DNA of 64,000 nt, from NCBI GenBank assembly GCA_946122785.1, contig CAMGYJ010000004.1, positions 59,032,679-59,096,678 of the forward strand. The letters run 5' to 3'. The position numbers were made by a program, and so were the translations under genes. This document shows, piece after piece, positions 47,487-59,530 of the stretch. This DNA comes from Linum tenue (lineage: Eukaryota; Streptophyta; Magnoliopsida; Malpighiales; Linaceae). A model generated the notes under the pieces. It was given only the letters and a program-made list of their open reading frames with translations. It was not told the origin of the DNA and made no database searches. Position 1 is the first letter of the stretch. Every line of letters starts with the position of its first letter.

Positions 47487-48039
47487 TAGGATTACAAAAA
47501 TATCCGTAATCATGAATATCAATCCGAATTCGATCTATTCGGGTAGGATAAAAATCGATCTCGAAGGACTTTTATTGTGGATGGGTAAAATTCGAACCCG
47601 AATATTGCGGGTAATGGGTGGGCATGAGTTTTTCACTATACAACCCGAACACGCCCGATTATACAAGCATATGTATTTTGTCTAGAAATAATCATTATTT
47701 TTCTCTAATATATTTTATATTTAGCATATAAATATATTATTTTCATGAAATTGTGTTGTTTTAATTAATTTTTTCATTCTAGTAAATTATTATCGTACTT
47801 TTTATCTTACTTAATGCGAGAATATATGTGAATGTTAACATATTGGTTGGAGTTATGAAGAGAAATTATTACCCATGGATAACTGTGAATACCCGAAATT
47901 CGAAAGGGTATGAGTATGGGTATGATTTTGATTTTCTACCCATTTCTTATGTGGGTATGGGTATGAGTAAAACCCAAACTACATTAAATAGGATAACGAT
48001 ATGTACTATCCACCTCGACCCGACCCATTGCCATCCCTA
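47487..48039 (+). mobile_element. hAT MITE, left member of an inverted pair
   Basis: Runs from TAGGATTACAAAAATATCC to TTGCCATCCCTA. The flanking 8-mers GTAGTGGG and GTAGTTAT share 5 bases, so the duplication is old or coincidental. The interior (AACATATTGGTTGGAGTTAT…) is repeated inverted in the next element. Confidence 0.7.
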
Positions 48040-48044
48040 GTAGT

Positions 48045-48605
48045 TATGGATGGCAATGGATCAGGTCAGGGGCGGATAGTGCATATCCGTTACCCTACCC
48101 AAAGTAGTTCGGGTTGTACCCATACCCATACCCACATGTGAAACGGGTAGAAAATCAAAACCATGCTCATACCCGTTCGGGGTTCGGATATCCACGGTTA
48201 TCCATGGGTAGTAATTTCTCTTCATAACTCCAACCAATATGTTAACATTCACACGTATTCTCACATTACGTAAGCGGAAAGGTACAATAATAATTCATAA
48301 GAATGAAGAAACTTAATTAAAATAACACAATTTCAAGGAAAAATATTATATCTATATGCTAAATATAAAATATGTTAGAAAAAAATAATGATTATTTCTT
48401 GACAAAATACATATGCATGTGTATAATCGGGCGAGTTCGGGTAGGATAGTGAGAAACATATTCCCATCTATTACCCGCAATGTTTGGGTTCAGGTTTTAC
48501 TTGTATCCTCTAAATGTATTTCGGATTCGGGTTTTACCCTACCCAATTAAATCGGATTCGAGCGATATCCACGATTACGGTCTTACGAATACTTTTGCCA
48601 CCCTA
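48045..48605 (-). mobile_element. hAT MITE, right member of an inverted pair
   Basis: Runs from TATGGATGGCAATGG to TTTTGCCACCCTA, in opposite orientation to the 47,487-48,039 copy and only 5 bp away from it. Flanking 8-mers CTAGTAGT and CTAATAAC are similar, not identical. Confidence 0.75.
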
Positions 48606-48837
48606 CTAATAACGGGGAACAACGAAAACAAGGATTGGTTATGGTCCCATTTAAGACAAGGCATTTTTAGGATTCCCCTCTCATTTTGCTTTCTGTTCAT
48701 GGCTTGCCTTTTTCCCGTCTAAAATATCTATGGTGCCAGTTGCCAAATGCAAAGGGAAGAAGAGGATGGACCAGTAGAGATCGAAGGCCGAAACAGTACT
48801 GCTTTGGCCTATTGAAAGATTATAAATGACTGGGTGC
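48606..48837. other. Spacer between hAT elements
   Basis: Nothing recognised. Confidence 0.4.
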
Positions 48838-49290
48838 CAAGGTTGTCAACCCGCGGGTTGACCCACTTTGACCCTGACCCGGTGAGAAAACGGGCCGTAC
48901 GTACTCGCCGGGCCGACCGCTACAAGGTACCGGGTTGGAGGTCAAATTGTGTCATTTTTTTCTTTGGTTTGCGAAATGTGCCTATTTTCCGATTTTTCAT
49001 TTCGCCTAGCTCAATTTTTGGAATGCTAAGGTGAACATTTGAATATTTATGTTATATAAGTGTGTGTGAATTTTCACTATATGTTGGATCTATATACGAT
49101 ATGTTATTTTGGTGTAATATTATATGTTATAACTCATATGTTAGATAAGATTTGATATAATTTATGAGTATAAGTACAATAATGACTTTTTTCATATTTC
49201 CGGGTCAAACCGGGCTAAAACGGTTGACCCATTAACCCTTGACCCACTAGCTCGACCGAGTCCGGGTCAACCCGCGGGTTGACAACCTTG
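48838..49290. mobile_element. hAT MITE (TSD CTGGGTGC), intact ends
   Basis: The 8-bp duplication CTGGGTGC lies at 48,830-48,837 and 49,291-49,298. Ends are CAAGGTTGTCAACCCGCGGG on both sides (inverted), a perfect match over about 26 bp. The interior is AT-rich and non-coding. A decayed, split copy lies at 32,960-35,258. Confidence 0.95.
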
Positions 49291-49383
49291 CTGGGTGCCC
49301 AACAAAAGGAAACATCTATCTGTTTGGGTTCCTTCAAAACTTTAATGTACTATCAAATTAGATGAACAACGGACTTTGTGTAC

Positions 49384-49416
49384 TATGGCTATGGCTATGG
49401 CTATGGCTATGGCTAT
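49384..49416. repeat. (ATGGCT)n hexanucleotide microsatellite
   Basis: Five to six consecutive ATGGCT units. Confidence 0.95.
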
Positions 49417-49419
49417 CAT

Positions 49420-51699
49420 ATATTTAATGCTGAGCTTATGGTGCCATTTTATCTCCCCATCTGATATCCAATGATCCATCCTCCAAAATTTCACATGTGA
49501 AAGTTATTTTGGTCCACAAGAATGGTGTATCGTGTCATTTTCCTCTTGTCACAAGTTAAAATAAACTCATTATAATTTAAAACTTTATTTTCGTCGGATC
49601 AGTGATAGTATGTAGAACGATATCATATGATAAAAAGACAATTCAACGTTTGTATGTTTGTAATAGAAAATCCTTCTTTTGTTTATTGGATTCATAATAA
49701 CACTACGAAAATTTTATTTTAATCTCCCTTTAAATATTATGGCGTTGTGATATTCATATCTCCTTTACACATTTTTTTAACTTTGATTAAACTTATGAAA
49801 GTAAAAAAAATAAAGTATAGAATAATCCAACTCCAAAGTCCATATGTACCTTTGCTTATCATCATCCTCATCATCATAGGTAGTCCGTAAAAGGAGTGTT
49901 TTGCAATATGCTTATGCCAATGCAACGGTCGGTAGCTAATCGATCTGTCGATCAAAGAGCATTTTCCTACTAAATGAACAACTCTGTACATTCCTAAGAA
50001 TTAAATGACATAAAACATAACTCCATCAAAAGGATAAAAGCTCCCCCGAGAGAGCCAAAGCGGGCTCATACCATATTACCAATAAAGCAATTTACTGAAG
50101 GGCGAGTATGGGAAGACAGTCATAGAAGTTGCAAGCCAAGTCGAGTCCCCTACAAAATGAACAAACCAAAAGGCCTAGCAAGACCTGGCCAAGGAGATGG
50201 GAACAAATAGATAAACAGCAGGTTCTACCAGAAATATCCACGAAGTTAGGAAAATGGGCTGGTGCATCAGCATAGGCCCATACGACTACAAGAGAAGTGA
50301 TAGAAAATGGCCCTTGCAATGCCAAAAATTTGCTCTTTAGATTCACTCTCCCAAACTTTTAGGTGTCATTTGGGGTTGAAATTGATGTGTTTGATTACGA
50401 TGAAGTAGTGGTTGTGACTCGACTTGTTGTGTAGTGGTCTGAGCGGTCTGTTTTGATGTTCACGATCGAAGTCTATACCACTTCAATAGGGCTAACCCTT
50501 GAAGCTCCTACACACAAGAACCAAAAACAATCATCCATGCCAAACACATTTTATAGATTATCAATGAAGCCAATGAACACCTCTAATCATCCCTAAGTCT
50601 CATTCATATACGCCCCCACTTGATGTTTACTATTTAAAACAAGGGTGCATAGGTGAAAAGCGATGTCGGATAAGGTAGTTAACGACCTTTAATGGATGGT
50701 TCTAACAAGAAAAAGTCAATCTAGGTGTTACAATGCCTTGTTCAAATGCAAGAAACAACCTAAACGACTAAGGTAAGGGTATGACTGATTGCTCAAAAAT
50801 CATATCAAAGAAGTGAGCAAATGAGACGTACACCCTGTGCCAATCAATCAAAAAGAAAAAAAAAATACCTCAAACATGCATATAGGGGCCTAACATAAGC
50901 ATTCATGTTCAACTGATATTCACCTAATTATTAAAAGCATCATTCATTTGGTTTGGGCATTTCATCGATCACTTGATGGTTTTTCCAGGTTTTCGTCGGT
51001 TCTTGCATTTTTTACATCAGAATACTTACTTGATTTGTACGAAAGGATTTTGTACACTCCTTCTCTATTAAGACTCTCCATCTTGTCGGAATTTTCAAAA
51101 TTTTACTCTAAATTTTACCTCCTTCATTCTCCTTGAATTCATCATCACTGACTATTTTATAAATGGTGATTACAAGTTTTACTATCCGGTGTATGATCTT
51201 TCGTACTTTTAATGTCATATCTCATTTCGTTGCTTCGATCTTTACTGAGGCAATTGCAAAAAATATCTCCCAAAGAGTATGGAGTAGGCATCATCAATAT
51301 TCTTATTGATTACTATATAATATGGGAAGAATTTTAACGGTCCTACTTGTTCACTTAAGCCTATGACTATTCCAAGTGCGTAGCATGAACTATTGTCTGC
51401 TAACTTGATTTCAATGTTAATCTCCTACGTGCATTCTAAGCCCATCTCTTCATGATGCTTGGCATATTACTATATAATATGGGATGTTGATATATACTTG
51501 AGCCAATCAATCAATTTCTTCTTTTTTTTTAATTACCGATAAGACATTCGATCATATAATGCCAGGATCCTCCTTATTACTATATAATATGGGATGTTTA
51601 TACTGGAGCCAATCAATCCCTTGTTATTTGGAACCCATATTTAGGGTTTTTTAGTAATTTTATGTTCTTCGTTGCCAATATCCGTCAAATATGCCCTTG
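49420..51699. other. Intergenic with a possible LINE tail
   Basis: At 50,041-50,345 the minus strand is GC-richer and reads somewhat like a LINE 3' end, but no domain is certain. ATTACTATATAATATGGG recurs near 51,310, 51,466 and 51,577. No gene supported. Confidence 0.3.
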
Positions 51700-53419
51700 A
51701 TTCGTTCCTATGAGAAAATATTGGCATTCTAGGGTGTATTAGATGATATGTATGTTTTAGCTACCAAAACTGTGCACAAGTGTAGAGTTATGAACGGAAA
51801 GCGAGAAATCGTGGCCAAAGGCAAAAAGATCACGATCACGAAGAGAGGGCGTGAACCAGAGCTAAAAATCGCAGTCGGCAAGACCGTGATCGCGGCCCCA
51901 AATTCTGGAGCAGAGGGTGCGAACTTCAGGAGCAAACAACAAGGGAAGTCCAGAAAGTCTCGACAATCGACTCGCGGCTTCCGTTATACGTGTTCGCGAT
52001 AAAATTCACGGCCACGACATCAAGGATCATGACCGCGATGTCAGCCTGCAAACTCAGCTACCATCAAGGCATATATTGCGAGCCTCAGGATCGAGGCCTC
52101 AACCTTCATGATCACACTTGTGAACTTTGTCTCTTCGGTCGTGAACTTGCCCGAATATTTGAAATCAATAAATAGGAGATTCCTCCCCCTACATTGGAAA
52201 GCATAAATTGATTGAGAATATCTGGTTTTAAAAGAGAGAAAGTTAAAGAGAGAAGCTGAAGGAAGGAGAAGAGAGGAAGAATGAAGGGAGCTCTCCCACC
52301 TCAAGACTTCTTCTATTTTCTTCCATGTATCTTAGTTCCCCCTTTATGAGGTAGTTCTCTGAGGTACTAGGGGTTAAACCCCTCAAACCCTAAATTTAGG
52401 TTTTGGATGTAAATGTAATTGTGTTAGGGTTCGTGTATGGCTATATTTGTTTCAGTGATTATATGCTTCGTTTACGCTTAATTATGCTTGAGTATGTCTC
52501 CCAACTCTTCCATACTAGCCTACGATTGATTTAACATTAGGTGTAAATTTTAGGATTAGACTAGGTAACGCCATATGGCTAATTAAGGATAGATGAATGA
52601 TCTTAGGGTTCCTTAGTGGATGTTGCGAACAAACCCCTACAATAGGAATGCCCTCCTAAAGCTATGCTATAGAGGTTGACCCGTTCTGATCAAAACACCG
52701 ATCTAGTATGCATGATAGGTTGAACCTATTGAGAGATACTAAGTGAGCATCCCTAGCATGAAAACTTTGACTGAGGCGACATTGGGTCTTTGTGGGCCGT
52801 GTTAGGAGGAGGGAGAGTAATTATTCAAATTCCCATATTAGAAAGTTCCTCCTATCCTATAACCCCAACACAGTTAGGGCGAGTGTGGTACCCCAACGTA
52901 CCTTGCTTTTATCTTTGCTTTTTCCACTTGTATTATCCAATCAACCTCCACCCCAAAACCTAAACCAGTTGACTAGATAACAACGAAGTGAGCAGTAGCC
53001 TAGAGTATCAAAACCCATGGAATATGACCATTGTAGTCACTTTACTAGCAATGCCATTTTGAGTTATACTTGGCACAAAATGTGGTAGTTAGATAGGACG
53101 TGCGTACGATTGACATAACCCTCACTAGGGTAGTAGAACATCAAGTTTTTGACGTTGTTACTCGAGAACCTCGATAACTAGTGAAAATCATAAATTTATT
53201 AGGTTAGTCTTACTTTAATGCTTATATATCTAGTAGTCTTATCTTATTTTGTTTTTTTATCTCCCTTTTGTACTTCACAGGTGTTTGAGGCTTTTTTGTA
53301 GTTAAATTATATGCGAAGGAGATATTCTCTTGATATAGTAGCGCTTGATACAAAGATTGAGATAACCCTTCGAGGTTTCAGAAAAACAACAAGACTCCAA
53401 ACCCAACCGATGGCGGAAC

Positions 53420-53747
53420 AAGTACCACCTCTACCTCAACAACCTGAAAAGCCGAGGACGATGAAACTAAACCACATTATGAAGCATATTAATTATCCCG
53501 AGTTTGATCTCGTCGTTGTTGTTGGGGATAGTCAGGCAATGGAATGGAGATTGCACATTCTCCACACTCGGTCTCGAAAAGTACCACCTCTACCTCAACA
53601 ACCTGAAAAGCCGAGGACGATGGGGTCATTTTCGAGACCGAGTGTGGAGAATGTGCAATCTCCATTCCATTGCCTGACTATCCCCAACAACAACGACGAG
53701 ATCAAACTCGGGATAATTAATATGCTTCATAATGTGGTTTAGTTTCA
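53420..53747. repeat. Perfect 119-bp inverted repeat with a 44-bp direct repeat
   Basis: 53,462-53,580 and 53,629-53,747 are exact reverse complements as far as I can read. The 44-bp segment AAGTACCACCTCTACCTCAA… occurs at 53,420-53,463 and again at 53,579-53,622, between the arms. It lies inside the gag-like part of the decayed retroelement. Confidence 0.9.
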
Positions 53748-53810
53748 CGGCTTGGTGAATGAAGATGCACACGTTCATACTAAGGCATTAGACTGGCATA
53801 TAACATCATT

Positions 53811-53866
53811 TTGTTGTAGTTGATGAGTCTAATCCCTTGTTGTAGTTGATGAGTCTAATCCCTTTT
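53811..53866. repeat. Tandem repeat, 27-bp unit, two copies
   Basis: TTGTTGTAGTTGATGAGTCT followed by AATCCCT occurs twice in a row. Confidence 0.85.
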
Positions 53867-53992
53867 GGACTCTAGGGACTTTTCTCTTTTCAATATGTCT
53901 AATTACTTATAATCTTTCAAATAATTCTATAGTAGGTTCATTAAGATATGTCAGCTACTAGTGGTACAAAGTGGACGAGTGTACTTGATAAA

Positions 53993-55396
53993 GTGCTTGA
54001 CCTCGGCATCATTCGGGATCATTCTGTGATGCAAGGAAAGTGCTTGACCTCGGCATCATTCGGGTGATTGGTTCGGGAGAGAGCACATGGTTCCATAGTG
54101 ACCCATGGGTTCATTCTCTTCATGCTCAAGGTCACAGGATTTCATCCCACTTGGACCCCCCCTCTCGTGTCCGAGATTGGATGAACGAAGAAGGAAACAA
54201 ATGGAACTTCAGCCTCCTCCGACGACACTGCACGACAGAGGAATTTGAGGCAATATCACGGATTTGCATTGGCCCCGATGGAACCGACGACAAGTGGGCC
54301 TGGAAGTTCACCCCGAATGGGGATTTCTCTGTCCGTTCTGCTTACTATGGGTTACGCAATCATCGTTGGGAGCTCAACAATCTTCATCATCATGATCTCA
54401 ACATGCCGGCCTCAGATGATAACTGGAAATGGCTTTGGTCCTTGAAACTCCCTCCAAAGATCCGATTCTTTATGTGGAGAGGTATCCGTAATGCCCTTGC
54501 CACCAGCCTCAACCTCTTCAATCGAAGGTGCTCTCCTAGCCCAAGATGCCAGTTATGCAATGCATAAGAAGAATCTCTAATTCATTGTCTTTTCCATTGC
54601 CCCCATGCCTTGGCTACGTGGGAGAATGTTGTCCCATCTCTCATCTCTCCTCTAAACATTACCCAATGGATCTTTTCCTTGAAAGATCAAGACTCACAGA
54701 TCTCTATCAGGCAAAATATCTTCTGTGCTTGGAATATTTGGAAGCCCCGCAATGAGTGTATTTTCAGAGGTGTCGTTCCCTCCCCGATGATGACCTCGAT
54801 TTGTGCTTTTCGTGACGCGGCTGAACCTCACTACTCTCCACCTCTCTCTCCTTCATCTCAGCCCGGGGTCATTCCCTCTCAATCATGCCCACCGCCGAGC
54901 TTCGTTCGTAAGTTCTACTGTGACGGATCTTTCGATAACGTTTCACAGGAGGCGGCTTTTGGAGTGGTTATTACCAACTCTGAAGGACAGATTTGCGATG
55001 GAAAGGCTGGAAGGATTCTTTGTTCTACTCCAATTGAAGCTGAAGCACAAGCCATCCTTGAAGCTTGTCAGGTGGCAGCTGATGACCGTGTTCCTTCGAT
55101 GATCCTCTCCGATTGTAAGATTTTGGTGGACGCCGTTCAGAGTGCCCCTTCTTTGTGACCTTGGTGCTGTTATGCGACGCTTGCCTCAATCACCAAGATT
55201 CTGCGTTGTTCGAATTGGATCCATCTTTCCTTCATTGGTCGTCAAAACAACAAAAAAGCCGATTGGGTTGCTCGAAATTGTAGAACAAATTCCCTTCACC
55301 CAGATTGGCTATCTGTTCTGATTGTATTATCCGATATGTTGTAATTGCTCTGCTTCTTTTGGATGGAATGAAAGAAAGTACGATTATTAAAAAAAA
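53993..55396 (+). mobile_element. 5'-truncated LINE with zf-RVT and RNase H (TSD GTACTTGATAAA)
   Basis: The 12-bp duplication GTACTTGATAAA lies at 53,981-53,992 and 55,397-55,408. The right copy follows a short poly(A) (AAAAAAAA). The body encodes only the C-terminal part of ORF2 (next entry). A 25-bp segment (GTGCTTGACCTCGGCATCAT…) is duplicated at its very start (53,993 and 54,041). This is likely a 5'-end artefact of target-primed reverse transcription. Confidence 0.9.
54040..55260 (+). pseudogene. LINE ORF2 C-terminus: zf-RVT and RNase H
   Basis: In frame from 54,040: GESTWFHSDPWVHSLHAQGH and WAWKFTPNGDFSVRSAYYGL, LPPKIRFFMWRGIRNALATS (zf-RVT). A stop then interrupts at the CxxC of the zinc motif (54,566). 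The RNase H part follows: RKFYCDGSFDNVSQEAAFGV, PIEAEAQAILEACQ, SDCKILVDAVQS, and after a stop and shift KADWVARN. All four catalytic acidic positions of RNase H can be placed, but the frame is broken, so it is inactive. Confidence 0.85.
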
Positions 55397-55408
55397 GTAC
55401 TTGATAAA

Positions 55409-55994
55409 AACAAAACAAGTATATGAAAGAAGAACTTACACTTAATTGAACAAAGTTGCAATAAAATATATATAGAAATCCTGTCGAACCAAAATTGTGA
55501 CTTCTGTGGATGTTTGTGTACTCTAATCAACTTAGAAAGGAAAGATAGTACACGGCTAAAAAATATAAAGTTGAGGTTGTATTAAGGTATTCATTAAAGA
55601 AACACTGTTCAAGTGATATCACATATAGATAAGCAAGATGTGATATTAGACGTAAATGACTATTACGTATCTCTATGAATTTGCCGGCATAACATTAGGC
55701 ATATGTATCCGCTATCAAGTCACTCATCATAAAAGAAGATTATTGCGTTTTCTCCATGTGATTTAGTACATTAATTAGGAACAAATAGATTAATGCTTGT
55801 TTGTATTCTTCTTAAATTTGGAGAACTTTTTCTGAAAGTTGATGAACTTTTTCCCCCTGAAATTTGGAAGAAAATATGTTTGATAAGAGTTTAGTAAAAT
55901 TTAATTTGATAGAAAATGAGTATATTTTTTATTAATAGAAGATAGTTGATGGGATGTTGAATAGCGTGTTAATAATAAAATAGTGAACAGAAAG
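55409..55994. other. AT-rich spacer between LINEs
   Basis: Nothing recognised. Confidence 0.45.
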
Positions 55995-56179
55995 TGATAA
56001 ATGAATATTATTTTTTTTCGTTGAATCAGGTACCCTCTTCTTATTAAAAGAAAACTAGCAAAGTGCTAGGAGAATCCAGATACAACGAAAGGGCATCACA
56101 GCGACACCCCGAGAAATACAAAACGACAACCAACTAGCTACTACAAAAACTCGACAACAACTAACACACAGTTAGGACA

Positions 56180-59100
56180 TCACACAACCCCCAGCCCCTC
56201 CAATTCCTCTGAAATGCTTCGTGCCTCACCAATGAGTAATAGATCCTGTTTGATTAGAGCCTGTAGATCTGCAGAAGACATTGAGGTCCCAGCAAACTTC
56301 CGTTTACAACGTTCCCTCCAAATGGATGCCATTAGAAAGCACCAAATGAGCCCTGCAGTAGAACCATATTTCCTTCTGCAGAATGAGCAAGCAGCAGCCA
56401 CAGTAGCCGACCAAGAAGTGCAGCATATGGGTAAAGAACAGAGCCCCTGCACCACCTCCTTGGAATAGCTACACTGGAAGAACAGATGATCACGAGTCTC
56501 CTGCCCTTGCCTGCACAATACACAAACAACATCTACATCCTTTCCCCATTTCACCATTTTATCAGAAGTAACAATACCATCGAGCAGGATCAACCATGTA
56601 AGGAAACTGTTCCTAGGGATAAACCCAAGCCCCCAGACTAGGTTGTGCCAATCCACAACAGGCCACTTAGGCCTAATTCCCTCCCAAACCACACCTAATC
56701 TAAATCTGGTCATGGGAGTGTGATCCCAGCAGACCACCCCTCGCTGCAAAGAAAAATGCTGCTGTAGAATTTGCCTTGTCTTCAATATTCTACGCCAAGC
56801 CCAAGAACCACTAGCCCCAGACTTCAAAGTCCAGATGCTACCTTGTTTGATCCTGTATGTAGTAACCCAGGCCACCCATATTGTCCCACTCTGCATCAGA
56901 AGTAACCAAATCATACGAGCAGTACATGCTTGATTCCAGGAGCTGAGTTCTTTCAGACCCAGCCCACCTTCCTTTTTCGGCCTTGCCATTCTTTCCCAAC
57001 CTATTTTTGCCCTGCCTTCTTCAGAACCATGCCATAAAAAGTTGGAACAGACTTTCTGTACTTGTTTCAGGACTTTCTTAGGAAGCAAGAAAACTTGCAT
57101 CCAATACTGCAAGACCCCCATAAGAACAGAACTGACCAATTGAAGCCTACCCGCATAGCTAAGCCTCTGAGCTCTCCAAGATTTAATCTTCTGAGTAATT
57201 TTTGCAACTAATTTCTCACATTCAGCAGTAGACAGCTTCCCAGATATCAAAGGAAGCCCCAAATAACGTACTGGGAGGAGCCCCTCCTGAAAACCAGTGA
57301 CCTGCAGAGCTCTACTTTTAAATAGCATCGACATTCCTCCAAAGTAGATCTCACATTTTGCCGGGTTGCACTTTAAGCCAGACATGGTATAAAACTCTGA
57401 AAGAACTCCCTGTACTTTAGAAATAGCAGTACCAGAACCTTCAGTAAAGATCAAAAGATCATCAGCAAAACTCAGATGAGTTAGCTTCACTTTTTTACAT
57501 TGGGGATGATATGGGAGATGTCCTAGAGCTGCAGACTCATTCAATAACAAGGAAAGACCCTCCATGGCTATGGTGAATAGGTAGGGTGAAAGAGGATCAC
57601 CCTGCCTAACACCTTTCTGAGCCCCAAAATACCCACAGAGTCCCCCATTAACACAAATGCTAAACTTAGCTGTTCGTACAGTCAACTTAATCCAGTTTAT
57701 AAAGCATGTAGGAAACCCCATTATCTCCATCATTAAGAACAAATAGGTCCAATTGACTGAATCGAATGCTTTCATCAAGTCTACTTTGATAGCACAACGT
57801 GATGAAAGGTGCATTCTATGATAACCACTAACTAGTTCTTGTGCCATTAAGATATTATCCACTATTCTTCGACCTGCTATAAAAGCTGATTGATTACCAC
57901 TGATCACCTTAGGTAGCACTGTTTTAAGACGATTGGCCAACACCTTAGCAATAATTTTATACAAAATATTGATACAAGAGATTGGTCGATAGTCTTTTAG
58001 AGCACAAGCAGAAGGTACCTTAGGCAATAGAGACACAGCAGTGGCATTGACACTTCCAGGCAAACGACCTGAAGTAAAGAAATCCTTCACACCTGCTAAC
58101 ACATCAGTACCAATAATGGACCACGCCTTCTTGTAAAACCCCGCTGAAAATCCATCCGGGCCAGGGGCCTTATGAGGATTCATGTGAAGAACAACATCAA
58201 GGATTTCAGCATCTGTAACAGGAGAAATAAGAAATGCACTTTCCTGAACACCCAGTCTGCTACGCACCAATAACTCCAACCTGTTCCTGTCAGGTTTAAC
58301 CTCAAGGTTACAAACCCCAAACAGATTTTTGTAAAAAGAAACAGTTTCCTCAGCAATCCTCTCAACATCTGTAATCTCTTCCCCATCAGCAGTAACCAGC
58401 TTGCGAATAGCTCGTTTAGCTGTATGAATCTTGACCTTCTGATGGAAGAAACGTGTACTCTTGTCTCCCAACTCCAAGTTACTAACCCTCGACTTTTGTT
58501 TGTAGAGACATTCCTCAGCCTTCCTAAACACCTCCAGCTGAGCTTGTAATTCTGAAACCTGAGCAAATGACACTGCAGATGGGGAAGCATAGGCCTCAGC
58601 TTTTGCACAGGTAAGACTTTGTTCAGTTGTCTTCACCTTTGTACTTACATCCCCAAACTTGGCTTTATTTAGTTGCTTCAAAGCCTGCTTAACCTTAGTC
58701 AGCTTTAATTGAACCCTGTGGAGAGGATGTGCTGCAAACTGCGTCTCCCAAGCCTTACTAACGAGTGTAAAGAATTCAGGACAATCCGCCCAGAAATCAA
58801 AATATTTAAATGGTTTTGGGAGGGATTTCTGAACCGGCTTCGATGTAACCAGGATACCACAGTGGTCTGAGAACAGAACAGTCAGGATATCAATACGACA
58901 GGCCGGAAAGACATCAAACCACTTCTCGTTCACAAGAGCCCGATCTAACCTCTTTGCTAGGGGATTATCTGCTTGATTATTTGTCCATGTAAAATGAGAC
59001 CCAACCACCCTGTGATCCATCAGCTCCATAAGATTAATCCAACTATCAAAATCCCCCATACTACTAGTAATATCACTCTGTCTAGAAATATCCTCTGGTT

Positions 59101-59530
59101 TAATTACAGTGTTGAAGTCGCCTCCTACTATCCATGGTTGACTACTGACCTTAAGCCTAGCTAATTCAGTGTAGGTGATTCTCCTCTCCATCTCATCGTT
59201 TGAACCATAAACAGCAGTTAAGAAACAACTCTCCCCCTCAACTGATTTTACCACACAATGCACAAAGTTCTTACTAGGAACCAAAACACTCAACTCAACA
59301 CTATCAGCATCCCAAAATAACCAAATACGACCAAGTCTACTATCAACATAATTCAAGTGTCTCTTCCATCCCTCACAGAACCCTTCAACCACCTCATCTG
59401 CTTTATCTTTTTTCACCCTGGTTTCCAAGATTGCCACCACATCCACTTTATGCTGCCTAAGGATCGAATACAGATCCCTACGCTTAGAGGGTTTATTAAA
59501 CCCTCTAACATTTTGAAAGAGAACTATCAT
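56180..59530 (-). CDS. LINE ORF2: endonuclease and reverse transcriptase, 1,116 residues
   Basis: Residues ~1-230 form an APE-like endonuclease: FQNVRGFN at ~5, ILETRV at ~34, WIVGGDFNTV at ~134-143, SDHCGI at ~222. Residues ~430-720 form the reverse transcriptase: HKAPGPDGFSAGFYKKAW, YRPISCINILYKIIAKVLAN, AIKVDLMKAFDSVNWTYL, KGVRQGDPLSPYLF and the catalytic FADD at ~687-690. The zf-RVT lies at ~960-1,040 (SFLTWLILLDGI, CVLCRQGQETRDHLFFQCSY). No RNase H follows. All key residues are present. The start ATG overlaps the ORF1 stop as ATGA, so ORF2 is probably made by re-initiation. The protein would nick target DNA and copy its own RNA there. Confidence 0.95.
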   Translation of the reverse strand: MIVLFQNVRGFNKPSKRRDLYSILRQHKVDVVAILETRVKKDKADEVVEGFCEGWKRHLNYVDSRLGRIWLFWDADSVELSVLVPSKNFVHCVVKSVEGESCFLTAVYGSNDEMERRITYTELARLKVSSQPWIVGGDFNTVIKPEDISRQSDITSSMGDFDSWINLMELMDHRVVGSHFTWTNNQADNPLAKRLDRALVNEKWFDVFPACRIDILTVLFSDHCGILVTSKPVQKSLPKPFKYFDFWADCPEFFTLVSKAWETQFAAHPLHRVQLKLTKVKQALKQLNKAKFGDVSTKVKTTEQSLTCAKAEAYASPSAVSFAQVSELQAQLEVFRKAEECLYKQKSRVSNLELGDKSTRFFHQKVKIHTAKRAIRKLVTADGEEITDVERIAEETVSFYKNLFGVCNLEVKPDRNRLELLVRSRLGVQESAFLISPVTDAEILDVVLHMNPHKAPGPDGFSAGFYKKAWSIIGTDVLAGVKDFFTSGRLPGSVNATAVSLLPKVPSACALKDYRPISCINILYKIIAKVLANRLKTVLPKVISGNQSAFIAGRRIVDNILMAQELVSGYHRMHLSSRCAIKVDLMKAFDSVNWTYLFLMMEIMGFPTCFINWIKLTVRTAKFSICVNGGLCGYFGAQKGVRQGDPLSPYLFTIAMEGLSLLLNESAALGHLPYHPQCKKVKLTHLSFADDLLIFTEGSGTAISKVQGVLSEFYTMSGLKCNPAKCEIYFGGMSMLFKSRALQVTGFQEGLLPVRYLGLPLISGKLSTAECEKLVAKITQKIKSWRAQRLSYAGRLQLVSSVLMGVLQYWMQVFLLPKKVLKQVQKVCSNFLWHGSEEGRAKIGWERMARPKKEGGLGLKELSSWNQACTARMIWLLLMQSGTIWVAWVTTYRIKQGSIWTLKSGASGSWAWRRILKTRQILQQHFSLQRGVVCWDHTPMTRFRLGVVWEGIRPKWPVVDWHNLVWGLGFIPRNSFLTWLILLDGIVTSDKMVKWGKDVDVVCVLCRQGQETRDHLFFQCSYSKEVVQGLCSLPICCTSWSATVAAACSFCRRKYGSTAGLIWCFLMASIWRERCKRKFAGTSMSSADLQALIKQDLLLIGEARSISEELEGLGVV

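Larger units (their letters stand above)
51700..53980 (+). mobile_element. Decayed Athila/Tat-type LTR retrotransposon, 5' part
   Basis: A primer-site-like TGACGTTGTTACTCGAGA at about 53,150-53,167 matches 11 of 18 positions of the Asp-tRNA primer site used by Athila/Tat elements (TGGCGCCGTTGCCGGGGA). Six of the seven changes are transitions, as methylated DNA decay would give. A gag-like start (YSLDIVALDTKIEITLRGFR) follows at about 53,320. Upstream sequence back to ~51,700 is probably its long LTR. The right part is scrambled by the inverted duplication at 53,420-53,747 and cut by the LINE at 53,993. Confidence 0.5.
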
